The notes: a model not told the origin generated them from the sequence alone. A DNA stretch of 64,000 nt from Caulobacter sp. RHG1 (GCF_013181195.1 NZ_SMZP01000004.1:558001-622000), one strand, 5' to 3'; shown: positions 8,490-17,727, numbered from the stretch's first letter. A program made the numbers and translations.

Positions 8490-8589
8490 CCCCACCTGAC
8501 CTGCTACGCAGGTCGTCCGCCCCCGAAGGGGGCAGACGGTGATCGTCTTCCCCCTTCGGGGGAGGAGGGCCGAAGGCCCGGAGGGGGCC
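8490..8589. repeat. GC-rich fold-back intergenic repeat B
   Basis: A run of hairpins: GACCTGC/GCAGGTC (8498-8514), GCCCCC GAA GGGGGC (8519-8533), CCCCC TTC GGGGG and GGGCC GAA GGCCC, closed by GGAGGGGGCC. It fills most of the space between the aminotransferase start and the rnr stop codon. Confidence 0.8.
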
Positions 8590-8597
8590 TGTAGCCG

Positions 8598-10880
8598 CTA
8601 ACGCCGCTTCCCGCGCCGAACCCCTTTCGGCAAACCCCCGCGCGGCTTGACGGCCGCCTGACGTCGCGCGCCCAGCCGGGGCCGGGGCGCGTTCGGGTCC
8701 GGGGCGACCGGTTCGCTCAGCATCTCGAATAGCAGGCCGCCGGTCACCGGCGTGGCCTCAACCAGCTTGACCTCGACGGTGAGGCCCAGCGGCCAGCGCT
8801 TGCCGGTGCGCTCGCCGACCAGGGCGTGCATCCGGTCGTCGTGGACGAAGAACTCCGCGCCCAGGGTCGAGACCGGGACCAGGCCGTCGGCGCCGGTGTC
8901 GGCCAGCTTGATGAACAGGCCAAAGCGGGTGACGCCGGTAATCCGGCCCGCGAAGCTGGCGCCGACCCGGTCGGCCAGGAAGGCGGCGATGTAGCGGTCG
9001 GTGGCGTCGCGCTCGGCGGCCATGGTCCGGCGCTCGGCGTGGGTGATGACTTCGGCCGTGTCCTTGATCTGGGCGATGTCCTGGTCGGTCAGGCCGTCGT
9101 CGCCCAGGCCCAGGGCGCGGATCAGGCCGCGGTGTACGATCAGGTCGGCATAGCGCCGGATCGGGCTGGTGAAGTGGGCGTACTTGGCCAGGTTCAGGCC
9201 GAAGTGGCCGATATTGTCGGCGCTGTAGTGGGCCTGCATCTGAGTGCGCAGGACCACCTCGTTGACGATCGCGGCGTGAGCGCCCTCGCGGGTCTCGTCC
9301 AGCAGCTTGTTGAACCGCGAGGTCTGCGGGGCCTCGCCCTTGTTCCAGCGGATCTCCAGCGTCTGCAGGAAGTCGGCCAGGTTCTGCACCTTCTCCAGGC
9401 TGGGCGTGTCGTGAACCCGGTAGATCACCGGCGAGCGCTTGGCCTCCAGGCTCTCGGCGGCGCAGACATTGGCCTGCACCATCATCTCTTCGATCAGCTT
9501 GTGGGCTTCGAGCGAAGCGCGCTTGGTGATCGAGGTGATCTCGCCCTCGCGGATGATGATCCGGCGCTCGTCGCTCTCGATGGCCAGCGGCGAGCGGGCG
9601 TCGCGGCCGATCTTCATCGTCCGATAGGCTTCCCACAGCGGCTGCAGGATGGGCTCCAGCAGCGGGCCGCTCTTGTCGTCGGGCTGGCCGTCGATCGCCG
9701 ACTGGGCTTGCTCATAGGAGAGCTTGGCGGCCGAGCGCATCAGGCCGCGCACGAACTTGTGGCCCTTCTTGCGGCCCGACTTGTCGAACACCATCCGCAC
9801 GGCCAGGGTCGCGCGGTTTTCGCTCTCCCGCAGCGAGCACAGGCCGTTCGACAGGGTCTCGGGCAGCATCGGCTCGACCCGGTCGGGGAAGTAGACGCTG
9901 TTGCCCTTCTCGCGGGCGTCGCGGTCCAGGGCCGAGCCAGGGCGCACATAGGCGGCGACGTCGGCGATGGCGACCCAGACCACCCAGCCGCCGACATTGG
10001 TCGCGTCGTCATCGGGGTGAGCATAGACGGCGTCGTCGTGGTCGCGAGCATCCACCGGGTCGATGGTCACGAACGGCAGCTGGCGCAGGTCCTCGCGGCC
10101 GGCCAGGGTCGGCTCGACGGCGGCCTTGGCCTCGCGTTCGGCCTCTTCGGAGAAGCCGGTCGGAATGCCGTGGCTGTGGATGGCGATCAGCGAGGCGGCG
10201 CGGGGATCGTTCTCGGTCCCGACGACCTCCAGCACCTTGCCGGGCTTAGGACCGTAGCGGCCGCCATGCGTGCCGACCTGGGCGAGGACCAGATCGCCGT
10301 CCTTCAGGTCGTGGGCGACGCTGGGGTCCAGCACCAGCACGTCCTTGGACTTGCGGTCGACCGGCTCGACGCGGATCTCCTTGCGGTGCTTGCGTATGAC
10401 GCCCAGCACCTTGTGGGCGCTCTGGCCCAGTTTCTTGATCAGCTTGGCCTCGTACTCGCCGGTTTCCAGCTGTTCGAAGCGGACCAGCAGGCGGTCGCCC
10501 AGGCCCGGCGCGCCGGCGACGGCCTCGCCCTTGGTCGGGGCCAGGCGGACATTGGGCACGTCGTCGTCAGACTTGGTCAGCTTGACGAAGAGCTCGCCGT
10601 CATTGTCGCGCTCGACCACGTCGGCCACGCCGACGGGGGGCAGGGAGCCGGCTTCCGCAAAGCCCTTACGGCCGCGCTTGGCCAGGGCGCCTTGCGCCTC
10701 CAGCTCGCGGATCATCTCGCGCAGGGCGCGGCGGTCGGCGCCCTTGAGGCCGAAGTGACGGGCGATGTCGGCCTTGCCGCTCTCGCCGGCGTCGCGCAGG
10801 AACGCGATCAGCGTGTCTTTGTCCGGCAAGCCGGCGGGCGGCTTGGGCTTGAAGGTCTTGGTCGGGCGAAGTTTGGCCAT
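8598..10880 (-). CDS. rnr: Ribonuclease R (3'-5' exoribonuclease)
   Basis: A 760-residue RNase II/R family enzyme that degrades structured RNA processively in the cytoplasm. An N-terminal winged-helix-like segment (about 20-75) precedes cold-shock domains. The RNB catalytic domain contains FVTIDPVDARDHDDAVYAH with the magnesium-binding aspartates, then HFTSPIRRYADLIVHR, and an S1 domain follows (FAGRITGVTRFGLFIKL). The basic C-terminal tail (QAAVKPRGGLPKGVRRGKRR) is typical of RNase R rather than RNase II. The full length matches the family. It is flanked by palindromic repeats on both sides. Confidence 0.94.
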   Translation of the reverse strand: MAKLRPTKTFKPKPPAGLPDKDTLIAFLRDAGESGKADIARHFGLKGADRRALREMIRELEAQGALAKRGRKGFAEAGSLPPVGVADVVERDNDGELFVKLTKSDDDVPNVRLAPTKGEAVAGAPGLGDRLLVRFEQLETGEYEAKLIKKLGQSAHKVLGVIRKHRKEIRVEPVDRKSKDVLVLDPSVAHDLKDGDLVLAQVGTHGGRYGPKPGKVLEVVGTENDPRAASLIAIHSHGIPTGFSEEAEREAKAAVEPTLAGREDLRQLPFVTIDPVDARDHDDAVYAHPDDDATNVGGWVVWVAIADVAAYVRPGSALDRDAREKGNSVYFPDRVEPMLPETLSNGLCSLRESENRATLAVRMVFDKSGRKKGHKFVRGLMRSAAKLSYEQAQSAIDGQPDDKSGPLLEPILQPLWEAYRTMKIGRDARSPLAIESDERRIIIREGEITSITKRASLEAHKLIEEMMVQANVCAAESLEAKRSPVIYRVHDTPSLEKVQNLADFLQTLEIRWNKGEAPQTSRFNKLLDETREGAHAAIVNEVVLRTQMQAHYSADNIGHFGLNLAKYAHFTSPIRRYADLIVHRGLIRALGLGDDGLTDQDIAQIKDTAEVITHAERRTMAAERDATDRYIAAFLADRVGASFAGRITGVTRFGLFIKLADTGADGLVPVSTLGAEFFVHDDRMHALVGERTGKRWPLGLTVEVKLVEATPVTGGLLFEMLSEPVAPDPNAPRPRLGARRQAAVKPRGGLPKGVRRGKRR

Positions 10881-10930
10881 GTCCTGCCTTAACGCGGTTC
10901 ATGGGCTTAGGGAACGTGGGGATGCTGTAG

Positions 10931-11054
10931 AGCGCCCCCTCCGGCCCTTCGGGCCACCTCCCCCGCAGGCGGGGGAGGAGAAACGACCTTATCCTCCCCC
11001 GTGAAACGGGAGAGGTGGATCGCTGCGGATACGCAGCGAGACGGAGGGGGCGCT
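10931..11054. repeat. GC-rich fold-back intergenic repeat C
   Basis: Outer arms AGCGCCCCCTCCG (10931-10943) and CGGAGGGGGCGCT (11042-11054) are a perfect 13-bp inverted repeat. Inside are GGCCC TTC GGGCC, CTCCCCCGC/GCGGGGGAG and CGCTGCG/CGCAGCG hairpins. It occupies nearly all of the interval between rnr and the next gene downstream on the minus strand's 5' side. Confidence 0.85.
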
Positions 11055-11058
11055 CAGT

Positions 11059-11433
11059 CTAGTACAGATCCTCGATCGATCGCGGCGGCGGCGGATCGGC
11101 CGGCTTCGGCGCGGTCGGAGTCGTAGTCGGCGCCGGCGTTGGCGCCGCAGCCGGCGGAGCTTCGATCACCGGCGGGGCTTCCTGCTCGACGGTTTCGACC
11201 TCGACGGCCTTGGGCTTGGGCTTCTCGGCCGGCGGCGGCTCGTAGGCAAGGGCGGGAGCGGCGTCCTTGACCGGCACGCCGGAGACCTCGGCCAGCGGCG
11301 CCGTCGAGGTTTCGGTCCCGCCGCGATCCAGCTCCATGGCCTTGGTCAGGCCCATGGCGAAACCGCCGGCGCAGCAGGCCAGCAAAGCGGCGATGACGAC
11401 GCCAAGAGGAAGGGGCCGTTCCAACGAGGTCAT
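11059..11433 (-). CDS. Proline-rich single-pass membrane protein, unknown
   Basis: A 124-residue protein with one hydrophobic helix at about 9-29 (LGVVIAALLACCAGGFAMGL) and a low-complexity Pro/Ala/Thr/Glu-rich tail of about 80 residues that ends in SIEDLY. The layout suggests an inner-membrane anchor with an extended periplasmic arm. It starts 31 bases after the topA stop codon on the same strand and may be co-transcribed with it. No known family is recognised. Confidence 0.6.
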   Translation of the reverse strand: MTSLERPLPLGVVIAALLACCAGGFAMGLTKAMELDRGGTETSTAPLAEVSGVPVKDAAPALAYEPPPAEKPKPKAVEVETVEQEAPPVIEAPPAAAPTPAPTTTPTAPKPADPPPPRSIEDLY

Positions 11434-11464
11434 GGCCCGACCCTAATCCTCCCGGCGGCCGGCG

Positions 11465-14164
11465 TCACGCCTCGTCGTCCCACGGGGCGGCGCCGTCGTC
11501 CGAGGTCTCGGCCGCGGCGACTTTGGCCTTTTTCGCGGCCGGCTTCTTAGCGGCGGGCTTCTTGGCCGCCGTCTTCTTGGCCGGAGCCTCGCCGTCGGCA
11601 GCCTTGGCTTTCGCCGGAGCCTTCTTCGGCGCAGCGGCCTTTTTCGCCGGCTTCTTGCCGCCGCCCTTGGCGGCGCGCTCGGCGATCAGGGCCACGGCCT
11701 CTTCCATGGTGATGGAGGCCGGGTCCTTGCCCTTGGGCACGTTGGCGTTGGTGTCGCCGTGCTTGATGTACGGACCAAAGCGGCCCGACAGCACGCGCAC
11801 CGGCTTGCCGTCCTCGGGATGATTGCCCAGCTCGGCCAAGGCCGCGGCGGCTCCGCGTTGCGGACGTCCGCCACCGGCCCGCTTGTCGGCCAGGACGGCG
11901 ACGGCGCGGTTCAGGCCGACGTCGAACACCTCGTCGGCGTTCTCCAGATTGGCGTAGGTGCCGTCGTGCAGCACGAACGGTCCGAAGCGCCCCAGGCCCG
12001 CGGTGATGACCTTGCCGTCGTCCGGGTGCTTGCCGACTTCACGCGGCAGAGAGAGCAGGCGCAGGGCCTTTTCCAGGTCCATGGCCGAGGCGATCCAGCC
12101 CTTGGGCAGCGAGGATCGCTTCGGCTTCTCGCCACTGTCGGCGGCGACCAGCTCCTCGACATAGGGACCAAACCGGCCGTTCTTCAGCCACACGGCCAGG
12201 CCGGTGGCCGGGTTCAGGCCCAGTTCCTTGTCGGCGCTCTCAGCGTCGCCATCGCCTTCCGACACGCCCAGCTGGCGCGTGTAGCGGCATTCCGGATAGT
12301 TCGAGCAGCCGATGAAGGCCCCGAACTTGCCGGTCTTCAGCGACAGCTGCCCGCTGTTGCAGGTGGGGCAGAGGCGCGGATCGGAGCCATCGCCCTTGTC
12401 GGGGAAGATGTGCGGCCCCAGGGCCTCGTTCAGCGCGTCCAGCACGTTGGTGGTGCGCAGCTCGGAAATCTCGCCGACGGCGGCGTGGAAGTCCTTCCAG
12501 AAGTCGCGCAGGAACTGCTTCCAGTCCAGCTTGCCGTCCGACACCAGGTCCAGCTGTTCTTCGAGCGCGGCGGTGAAGTCGTACTCGACGTAGCGCTTGA
12601 AGAACTGCTCCAGGAACGCGGTGACCAGGCGGCCCTTGTCCTCGGGGACGAAGCGCTGCTTGTCCATCTTCACGTATTCGCGGTCGCGCAGCACGGTCAG
12701 GACCGAGGCGTAGGTCGACGGACGGCCGATGCCCAGCTCTTCCATCTTCTTGACCAGGCTGGCTTCCGAATAGCGCGGCGGCGGCTCGGTGAAGTGCTGG
12801 TCGGCGCGGGCTTCGATGACCTTGGCGGCGGCGCCCTCCTCGATGGCGGGCAGGCGGGCGCTGTCTTCGCCCTCCTCGTCGTCGCGGCCTTCTTCATAGA
12901 CCGCCAGATAGCCGGGGAAGAGCACGACCTGGCCGGTGGCGCGCAGGCCGGTCTGGCCGTCGGCGCTGTCCAGGTCGACCGTGGTGCGCTCGATGCGGGC
13001 GCTTTCCATCTGCGAAGCAATCATCCGCTTCCAGATCAGCTCGTACAGGCGGCCCAGGTCGCCATCCAGGCGCAGCGAGCCCGGGTTGCGGTTCAGGCTG
13101 GTCGGGCGGATGGCTTCGTGGGCCTCCTGCGCGTTCTTGGCCTTGGCCTTGTAGTAGCGCGGGGTCTCGGGGACGTAGGGCGCGCCATAGACGTTGCCGA
13201 TCACGCTGCGCGCCTCGGCGATGCCTTCGGGCTCGACCGACACGCCGTCGGTTCGCATGTAGGTGATCAGGCCGACGGTCTCGCCGCCGATGTCGATGCC
13301 TTCGTACAGCTTCTGGGCGGCCTGCATGGTGCGCTGGGCGCTGAAGCCGAGCTTGCGCGCGGCTTCCTGTTGCAGGGTCGAGGTGGTGAAGGGCGGGGCA
13401 GGCGAGCGCTTGCCGGGCTTCTTCTCGACGGCGGCGACCTTGAACACGGCGTTGCTCACCGCGGCCTTGGCGGCCAGGGCCGAGGTCTCGTTGCCCAGGT
13501 CGAACTTGGTGAGCTTCTTGCCTTCGTGCTTGACCAGGCGGGCCGTGAACGGATCGGCGCCGGCCGAGACGTCGGCGTCGACGCTCCAGTACTCCTGGGT
13601 CTTGAAGCGCTCGATCTCGAGCTCGCGGTCGACGATCAGGCGCAGGCAGACCGACTGCACCCGGCCGGCCGAGCGGCTGCCCGGCAGCTTGCGCCAGAGG
13701 ACGGGCGAAAGCGTGAAGCCCACCAGATAGTCGAGGGCGCGGCGGGCGAGGTACGCCTCGACCAGCTCCATGTCGACGTCGCGCGGATTGGCCATGGCGT
13801 CCAGCACGGACGTCTTGGTGATGGCGTTGAAGGTGACCCGCTGGATGGTCTTGTCCTTCAGCGCCTTCTTCTTGTTCAGCACTTCCAGCACGTGCCAGCT
13901 GATCGCTTCCCCTTCGCGATCCGGGTCAGTGGCCAGGATGAGGCGGTCGGCCTTCTTCAGGGCGTCGACGATGTCGCTGACCCGCTTGGAGGCCTTGGCG
14001 TCGACTTCCCAACTCATGGCGAAGTCGTTGTCCGGCTCGACCGAGCCGTCCTTCGACGGCAGGTCGCGGATGTGACCATAGGAGGCGAGAACCGTGTAGT
14101 CGGACCCGAGGTATTTGTTGATGGTCTTGGCCTTGGCCGGGCTCTCGACGACGACGACGTTCAT
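11465..14164 (-). CDS. topA: DNA topoisomerase I (type IA)
   Basis: An 899-residue enzyme that relaxes negative supercoils by single-strand cleavage. MNVVVVESPAKAKTINKYLG is the TOPRIM start and fixes the ATG at 14164; an upstream in-frame ATG at 14233 would add 23 unrelated residues. LATDPDREGEAISWH holds the acidic metal ligands, and GLITYMRTDGVSVEPEG contains the catalytic tyrosine. A zinc-finger block CPTCNSGQLS...CSNYPEC follows, then repeated GRFGPY modules typical of alphaproteobacterial TopA. The C-terminal Lys/Ala-rich tail probably binds DNA. dprA lies about 2.5 kb away; the two are neighbours in many genomes. Confidence 0.96.
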   Translation of the reverse strand: MNVVVVESPAKAKTINKYLGSDYTVLASYGHIRDLPSKDGSVEPDNDFAMSWEVDAKASKRVSDIVDALKKADRLILATDPDREGEAISWHVLEVLNKKKALKDKTIQRVTFNAITKTSVLDAMANPRDVDMELVEAYLARRALDYLVGFTLSPVLWRKLPGSRSAGRVQSVCLRLIVDRELEIERFKTQEYWSVDADVSAGADPFTARLVKHEGKKLTKFDLGNETSALAAKAAVSNAVFKVAAVEKKPGKRSPAPPFTTSTLQQEAARKLGFSAQRTMQAAQKLYEGIDIGGETVGLITYMRTDGVSVEPEGIAEARSVIGNVYGAPYVPETPRYYKAKAKNAQEAHEAIRPTSLNRNPGSLRLDGDLGRLYELIWKRMIASQMESARIERTTVDLDSADGQTGLRATGQVVLFPGYLAVYEEGRDDEEGEDSARLPAIEEGAAAKVIEARADQHFTEPPPRYSEASLVKKMEELGIGRPSTYASVLTVLRDREYVKMDKQRFVPEDKGRLVTAFLEQFFKRYVEYDFTAALEEQLDLVSDGKLDWKQFLRDFWKDFHAAVGEISELRTTNVLDALNEALGPHIFPDKGDGSDPRLCPTCNSGQLSLKTGKFGAFIGCSNYPECRYTRQLGVSEGDGDAESADKELGLNPATGLAVWLKNGRFGPYVEELVAADSGEKPKRSSLPKGWIASAMDLEKALRLLSLPREVGKHPDDGKVITAGLGRFGPFVLHDGTYANLENADEVFDVGLNRAVAVLADKRAGGGRPQRGAAAALAELGNHPEDGKPVRVLSGRFGPYIKHGDTNANVPKGKDPASITMEEAVALIAERAAKGGGKKPAKKAAAPKKAPAKAKAADGEAPAKKTAAKKPAAKKPAAKKAKVAAAETSDDGAAPWDDEA

Positions 14165-14268
14165 TCTGACTCTATGCTTTAGGAAAGCGGATCGCCCTGG
14201 AGGCGAGCGCCGGGAAAGTGGGGCTACACTCAAGGCCTGTCAACGCGGCCCGATCGAAACGGCGACGC

Positions 14269-14283
14269 TTAGCCGGTTGTTAA
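14269..14283. promoter_or_regulatory. CtrA-box-like sequence in the topA upstream region
   Basis: TTAG-CCGGTTG-TTAA differs at one position from TTAA-N7-TTAA, the binding site of the cell-cycle regulator CtrA in Caulobacter. It lies about 105 bases ahead of topA and 19 bases ahead of the small forward gene. One imperfect half-site in a long window can occur by chance, so this is tentative. Confidence 0.25.
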
Positions 14284-14301
14284 GGCCGTTCTGCCAGGAT
14301 C

Positions 14302-14499
14302 ATGGCGTCGTTTTATGACTGCGTGCCGATGGACCTGACCGTCAACCGGATCGCCACCGAGGCCTATGTCTCGCCGATCCGCCCGATCAAGGCTGTGACC
14401 TCCAATGCCGAACGCGCGGAAATCGCCGATCGGCTGAAGGAAGCCGTGCGCGCCGCGCCGGCCGCCGGCACGGGACTACTGGTCGATCTGCGGGTCTGA
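14302..14499 (+). CDS. Small hypothetical protein (65 aa)
   Basis: A 65-residue predicted soluble protein with a C-terminal helix (SNAERAEIADRLKEAVRAAP) and the ending GTGLLVDLRV. An AGGATC sequence just before the first ATG is a weak ribosome-binding site; a second in-frame ATG at 14329 has none. No family is recognised. Codon use is like its neighbours. It sits alone between topA and a TonB-like gene. Confidence 0.45.
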   Translation: MASFYDCVPMDLTVNRIATEAYVSPIRPIKAVTSNAERAEIADRLKEAVRAAPAAGTGLLVDLRV

Positions 14500-14600
14500 T
14501 TTTCCGCTCTCCAAGCTAGACCAATCGCCACGTTCCTGACGCGGGACCGTGATCTGCCAAGGTTCTGGACCGGCGCTTCGGTCCGTAGCGTGGCGGACTC

Positions 14601-15392
14601 ATGGCGCACTGGAGACGAGGCGGACGCGGCAATTTCGCGGCCCTGGTCGTGAGCGTCGGCGCGCACATCGCCGCCCTGGTGGTGCTGTTCCACGCCCAGG
14701 TCATTCCGCCCGCGCCCGAGCCGCCCTCGGTCATGGTGTCGCTGGTCGATCCCCCGCCTCCGCCGCCGCCACCCCCTCCGCCGCCGCCCGCGCCGCACGA
14801 CGCGCCCAAGTCGCCGGTGAAGGCGCCGACCAAGCCGCCGTCGCCCGAAAAGCCCAAGGACACGGCGAGAGCCGCGCCGCGCTCCCCCCTGCGCGTGACC
14901 AAGACCCCGCCGCCCAAGGACGTGACGCCGCTGCAGGCCTCGACCAAGCCCGCGCCCAGCCGGGTGATGGGCCTGGGCGATTCCGAGCTTCGCGGCGCGG
15001 CGACCGCTGGCTCGGGTCGTGGCGGCGGGGGAGGCGGGGACGGCTGCGACATGGTCCGGCTGCTGCAGGAAGGCCTGCGCAAGAACCCTCGCGCCCGCGC
15101 TGCCCTGATGCGCGCCCACGGCGAGACGATCGGCGCTGGCCGCGCCGTGCTCGTCTGGAACGGCGCCTGGTCGCGCACCGACGGCGAAGAAGGCGAGGGC
15201 CTGGCCGGTCTGCGCGAGATGATCATGATGGAAGTCGCCTTCGCCCCGGCCGCCTGCCGCGCCGAACCGATGCGGGGCCTCGTTCTGATCTCACTCAACG
15301 ACGGCCCGGGCGCCGCGAGGTTCGCCTTGGGCGGCGGTTCCTGGCGCTGGTCGGACCTGCTGTTCGCCAAGGGGGCGCGGAGGAGCGGCTAG
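14601..15392 (+). CDS. TonB-like energy-transducer protein
   Basis: A 263-residue protein with the TonB layout: a short basic N-terminus, one membrane helix (about 12-32, containing SVGAHIAALVVLF with the SxxxH motif of TonB), then a Pro/Lys-rich periplasmic spacer that includes an uninterrupted run of 13 prolines. The C-terminal part after a Gly-rich linker (CDMVRLLQEGLRKNPRARAA) is not the classical TonB domain. There is no exbB/exbD nearby. It may energise a dedicated receptor or serve as a periplasm-spanning protein. Its 3' end overlaps the convergent methyltransferase gene by 4 bases. Confidence 0.65.
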   Translation: MAHWRRGGRGNFAALVVSVGAHIAALVVLFHAQVIPPAPEPPSVMVSLVDPPPPPPPPPPPPPAPHDAPKSPVKAPTKPPSPEKPKDTARAAPRSPLRVTKTPPPKDVTPLQASTKPAPSRVMGLGDSELRGAATAGSGRGGGGGGDGCDMVRLLQEGLRKNPRARAALMRAHGETIGAGRAVLVWNGAWSRTDGEEGEGLAGLREMIMMEVAFAPAACRAEPMRGLVLISLNDGPGAARFALGGGSWRWSDLLFAKGARRSG

Positions 15393-16582
15393 AGCTTTTC
15401 CAGCACGTACAGGCGGCCGTGGGTGACGCCCGTCGCCTCGCGACGCAGCACGACGTCTTCACGCCCGACGATCCGGAAGCCGGACGCGGCCGTCTCGCGG
15501 ACATAGTCGTCGCCATGGGAATAGCGGGCCGTCGGCAACAGCCGCCAACCGGTCTCGCCCAGCTCGGTGCTGAAGGCCAGCAGGCCGCCGGGGGCGAGGG
15601 CTTGCGCGGCGGCTGCGAAGAGCGGCGCCAGATCGCCGAAATAGATCAGGACATCGGCGGCGAGGATCAGGTCGAAGCGGCCTGCGTGGCTCTCGAGAAA
15701 CGCGACGGCCTCGGCCCGCACCAGATGATCGTAGCCGCCGCGCTCGGCCGCCTTGGCCAGCATGGCGGACGACAGGTCGACACCGGTCACATGAGCGCCG
15801 AGCCGTTGCAGTGACGGCGCGGCCAGTCCCGTACCGCAGCCCAGGTCCAGGATCCGCTTGAAGCGCGTCTGCCGGCTCGCGATGAGGTCGGCCAGAAGCG
15901 CGGGCGTGCGATAGTCCAGCATCTCGACCAACTGCCGATCGAAGCGCTCGGCGAAATCGTCGAACAGGGCTTCGACATAGGCCGGCGGCGCCCGGTCGAG
16001 GCTCGGATCCGTCAGCACGCGCAGTTCGTGCGTCCGGATGATGTCGGCCGGGTTGCGCGTCGCCAGCCAGGCACCCAGCGTGCGGGCCGCGTCGAGGCGA
16101 TTGAAGGCCACCAGGATGCCGAAGCCCTGACGCGCGATCGTCTCCAGATCCTCGGCTAGCGGGCCGGCGACCTTGGCGTACAGGTCCAGCGCGGCCTGGG
16201 CATCGCCGTGATCGAGTGCGTTGTAGGCGGCGGCGCGGGCCCACGTCACCCGCGCGCCCTCGGGCAGGGCCTCGACCGTGTTCGCGGCCGCGAAGGTGTC
16301 GGCGGCGCGGGAGAAGTCGCCGGTCAGGAACAGGGCGTGGGCCAGGCATTGCCGGCGCACCGGCTCGGCGTTCGGCGCGTGGGCGGCCCAGGTCAGGGGC
16401 TCGACGGCCTCCTGGAAGCGTCGCGCGATCAGCAGGTTCAGGCCCAGGCCGAACAGGGCTTCGTCGTGATCGGGCTTCATGACCAGGACCGCGCGGAACG
16501 CGGCCTCGGCGTCGTCCAGCCGGCCTTCGGCGCCGGCCGCCACGGCGATGGCGAGCATGTCTTCTATGGCCTGGGCGTCCAT
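15389..16582 (-). CDS. TPR-containing SAM-dependent methyltransferase
   Basis: A 397-residue protein. The N-terminal half has helical TPR-like repeats (for example GRLDDAEAAFRAVLVMKPDH). The C-terminal half is a class I methyltransferase with motif I ILDLGCGTGLAAPSL, the acidic GVDLSSAML and FDLILAADVLIYFGDL. The start at 16582 is chosen because a GGAGG ribosome-binding site precedes it and the TPR begins directly after; the frame stays open upstream without resembling protein. The substrate is unknown; similar TPR-methyltransferases occur widely in alphaproteobacteria. Confidence 0.8.
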   Translation of the reverse strand: MDAQAIEDMLAIAVAAGAEGRLDDAEAAFRAVLVMKPDHDEALFGLGLNLLIARRFQEAVEPLTWAAHAPNAEPVRRQCLAHALFLTGDFSRAADTFAAANTVEALPEGARVTWARAAAYNALDHGDAQAALDLYAKVAGPLAEDLETIARQGFGILVAFNRLDAARTLGAWLATRNPADIIRTHELRVLTDPSLDRAPPAYVEALFDDFAERFDRQLVEMLDYRTPALLADLIASRQTRFKRILDLGCGTGLAAPSLQRLGAHVTGVDLSSAMLAKAAERGGYDHLVRAEAVAFLESHAGRFDLILAADVLIYFGDLAPLFAAAAQALAPGGLLAFSTELGETGWRLLPTARYSHGDDYVRETAASGFRIVGREDVVLRREATGVTHGRLYVLEKL

Positions 16583-16629
16583 CGTGGCTCCTCCAGTCGG
16601 CGACTCGCGGGAGACTCGACTGCGCGGAC

Positions 16630-17727
16630 TTAGAGGCCAGCGACCAGCCCGCCGTCCAGCAACTCCGCGCGACCCGCCAGGCTCAATTCCACCAGCGCCG
16701 CCATGACGGCCGACGCCGGGGCTGCCGCCGCGCGGACGAGGTCGTTGCGGCTGACCGGGGTGGGCGAGAGCAGCGCGGCGATTTTCTCGCGCAGGGCGTC
16801 GTGGTCGATGTCCAAGTCTGGCTGGGCCTCGTAGGGACGGTCGCGTTCGCGCAGGTGGATGTGGCCCGACAAGGCGCGCAGGACGTCCTCTGCGCCTTCG
16901 CACAGGATCGCGCCCTGGCGGATCAGGTCGTTCGTGCCTTTCGAGCGCGGGTCCAGGGGCGAGCCGGGCACGGCGAAGACGTCGCGGCCCTGTTCGGCGG
17001 CCAGGCGGGCGGTGATCAGCGAGCCGGACTTCAGCTCGGCTTCGACCACGATGACGCCCAGGGACAGGCCCGAGATGATGCGGTTGCGGCGCGGGAAGTC
17101 CTTGGCCTGGGCGCGGCGGTCCGGCGCGCTTTCGGAGACGACGCAGCCCTCGGCGGCGATGCGGGCGTGCAGCTTGTCATGCTCGGGCGGATAGACGTCT
17201 CCGACCCCGCCGCCCAGCACCGCCACCGCACCGGTGGTCAACGAGCCCTCGTGCGCCGCGCCGTCGACGCCACGCGCCATACCCGAAACGACGACATAGC
17301 CGGCGACGCCTAAGTCCGTGGCCAATTGGCGGGCGAAGCGCTGGCCGGCGGCCGAGGCGATGCGGGCGCCGACGATGGCCAGGCTGGGCTGGGACAGGAT
17401 TTCGGCGCGACCCAGGGCCCAGATCACAGGCGGCGGCGGATCCAGCGCCGCCAGGTTCGGCGGGAAGTCGGGCTCGCAGCCGCAGATCAGCCGCGCGCCC
17501 AGCCGTTGGCCGGCCTCAAGCTCTTGCTCGATGGCCTCTCGCGGCGGCAGGGCCAGCGGCACGGCGCGGCCGCCGCGGCGGGACAGGTCGGGCAGGGCGG
17601 ACAGCGCCCGCTCGGGCGTTCCGTAACGGTTCAGCAGGTGGTCGAAGGCGACGGGGCCGACGGTCTCGGTGCGCGCCAGGCGCAACCAGGCGAAGCGCTG
17701 GATGTCCGAGAGCCGGCCCGGCGTCAC
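16630..17727 (-). CDS. dprA: DNA-processing protein DprA
   Basis: A 365-residue DprA/Smf protein, which loads RecA on incoming single-stranded DNA during transformation. The Rossmann-like core shows LAIVGARIASAAGQ, VVSGMARGVDGAAHEGSL, AVLGGGVGDVYPPEH, FPRRNRIISGLS and KSGSLITARLAAEQGR, and the C-terminal winged-helix-like domain follows (about 295-365). Length matches the family. The start codon overlaps the plsY stop by 4 bases (ATGA), so the two are translationally coupled. Confidence 0.94.
   Translation of the reverse strand: MTPGRLSDIQRFAWLRLARTETVGPVAFDHLLNRYGTPERALSALPDLSRRGGRAVPLALPPREAIEQELEAGQRLGARLICGCEPDFPPNLAALDPPPPVIWALGRAEILSQPSLAIVGARIASAAGQRFARQLATDLGVAGYVVVSGMARGVDGAAHEGSLTTGAVAVLGGGVGDVYPPEHDKLHARIAAEGCVVSESAPDRRAQAKDFPRRNRIISGLSLGVIVVEAELKSGSLITARLAAEQGRDVFAVPGSPLDPRSKGTNDLIRQGAILCEGAEDVLRALSGHIHLRERDRPYEAQPDLDIDHDALREKIAALLSPTPVSRNDLVRAAAAPASAVMAALVELSLAGRAELLDGGLVAGL

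Noticed and set aside
8826..10892. An open frame of 688 codons on the plus strand opposite rnr
   Set aside because: The rnr gene on the minus strand has all family motifs; the opposite frame is a composition effect.
11759..14182. An open frame of 807 codons on the plus strand opposite topA
   Set aside because: It mirrors the topA codons in G/C-rich DNA, has an amino-acid make-up dominated by Gly, Ala, Asp, Leu and Gln, and resembles no protein; topA is unmistakable on the other strand.
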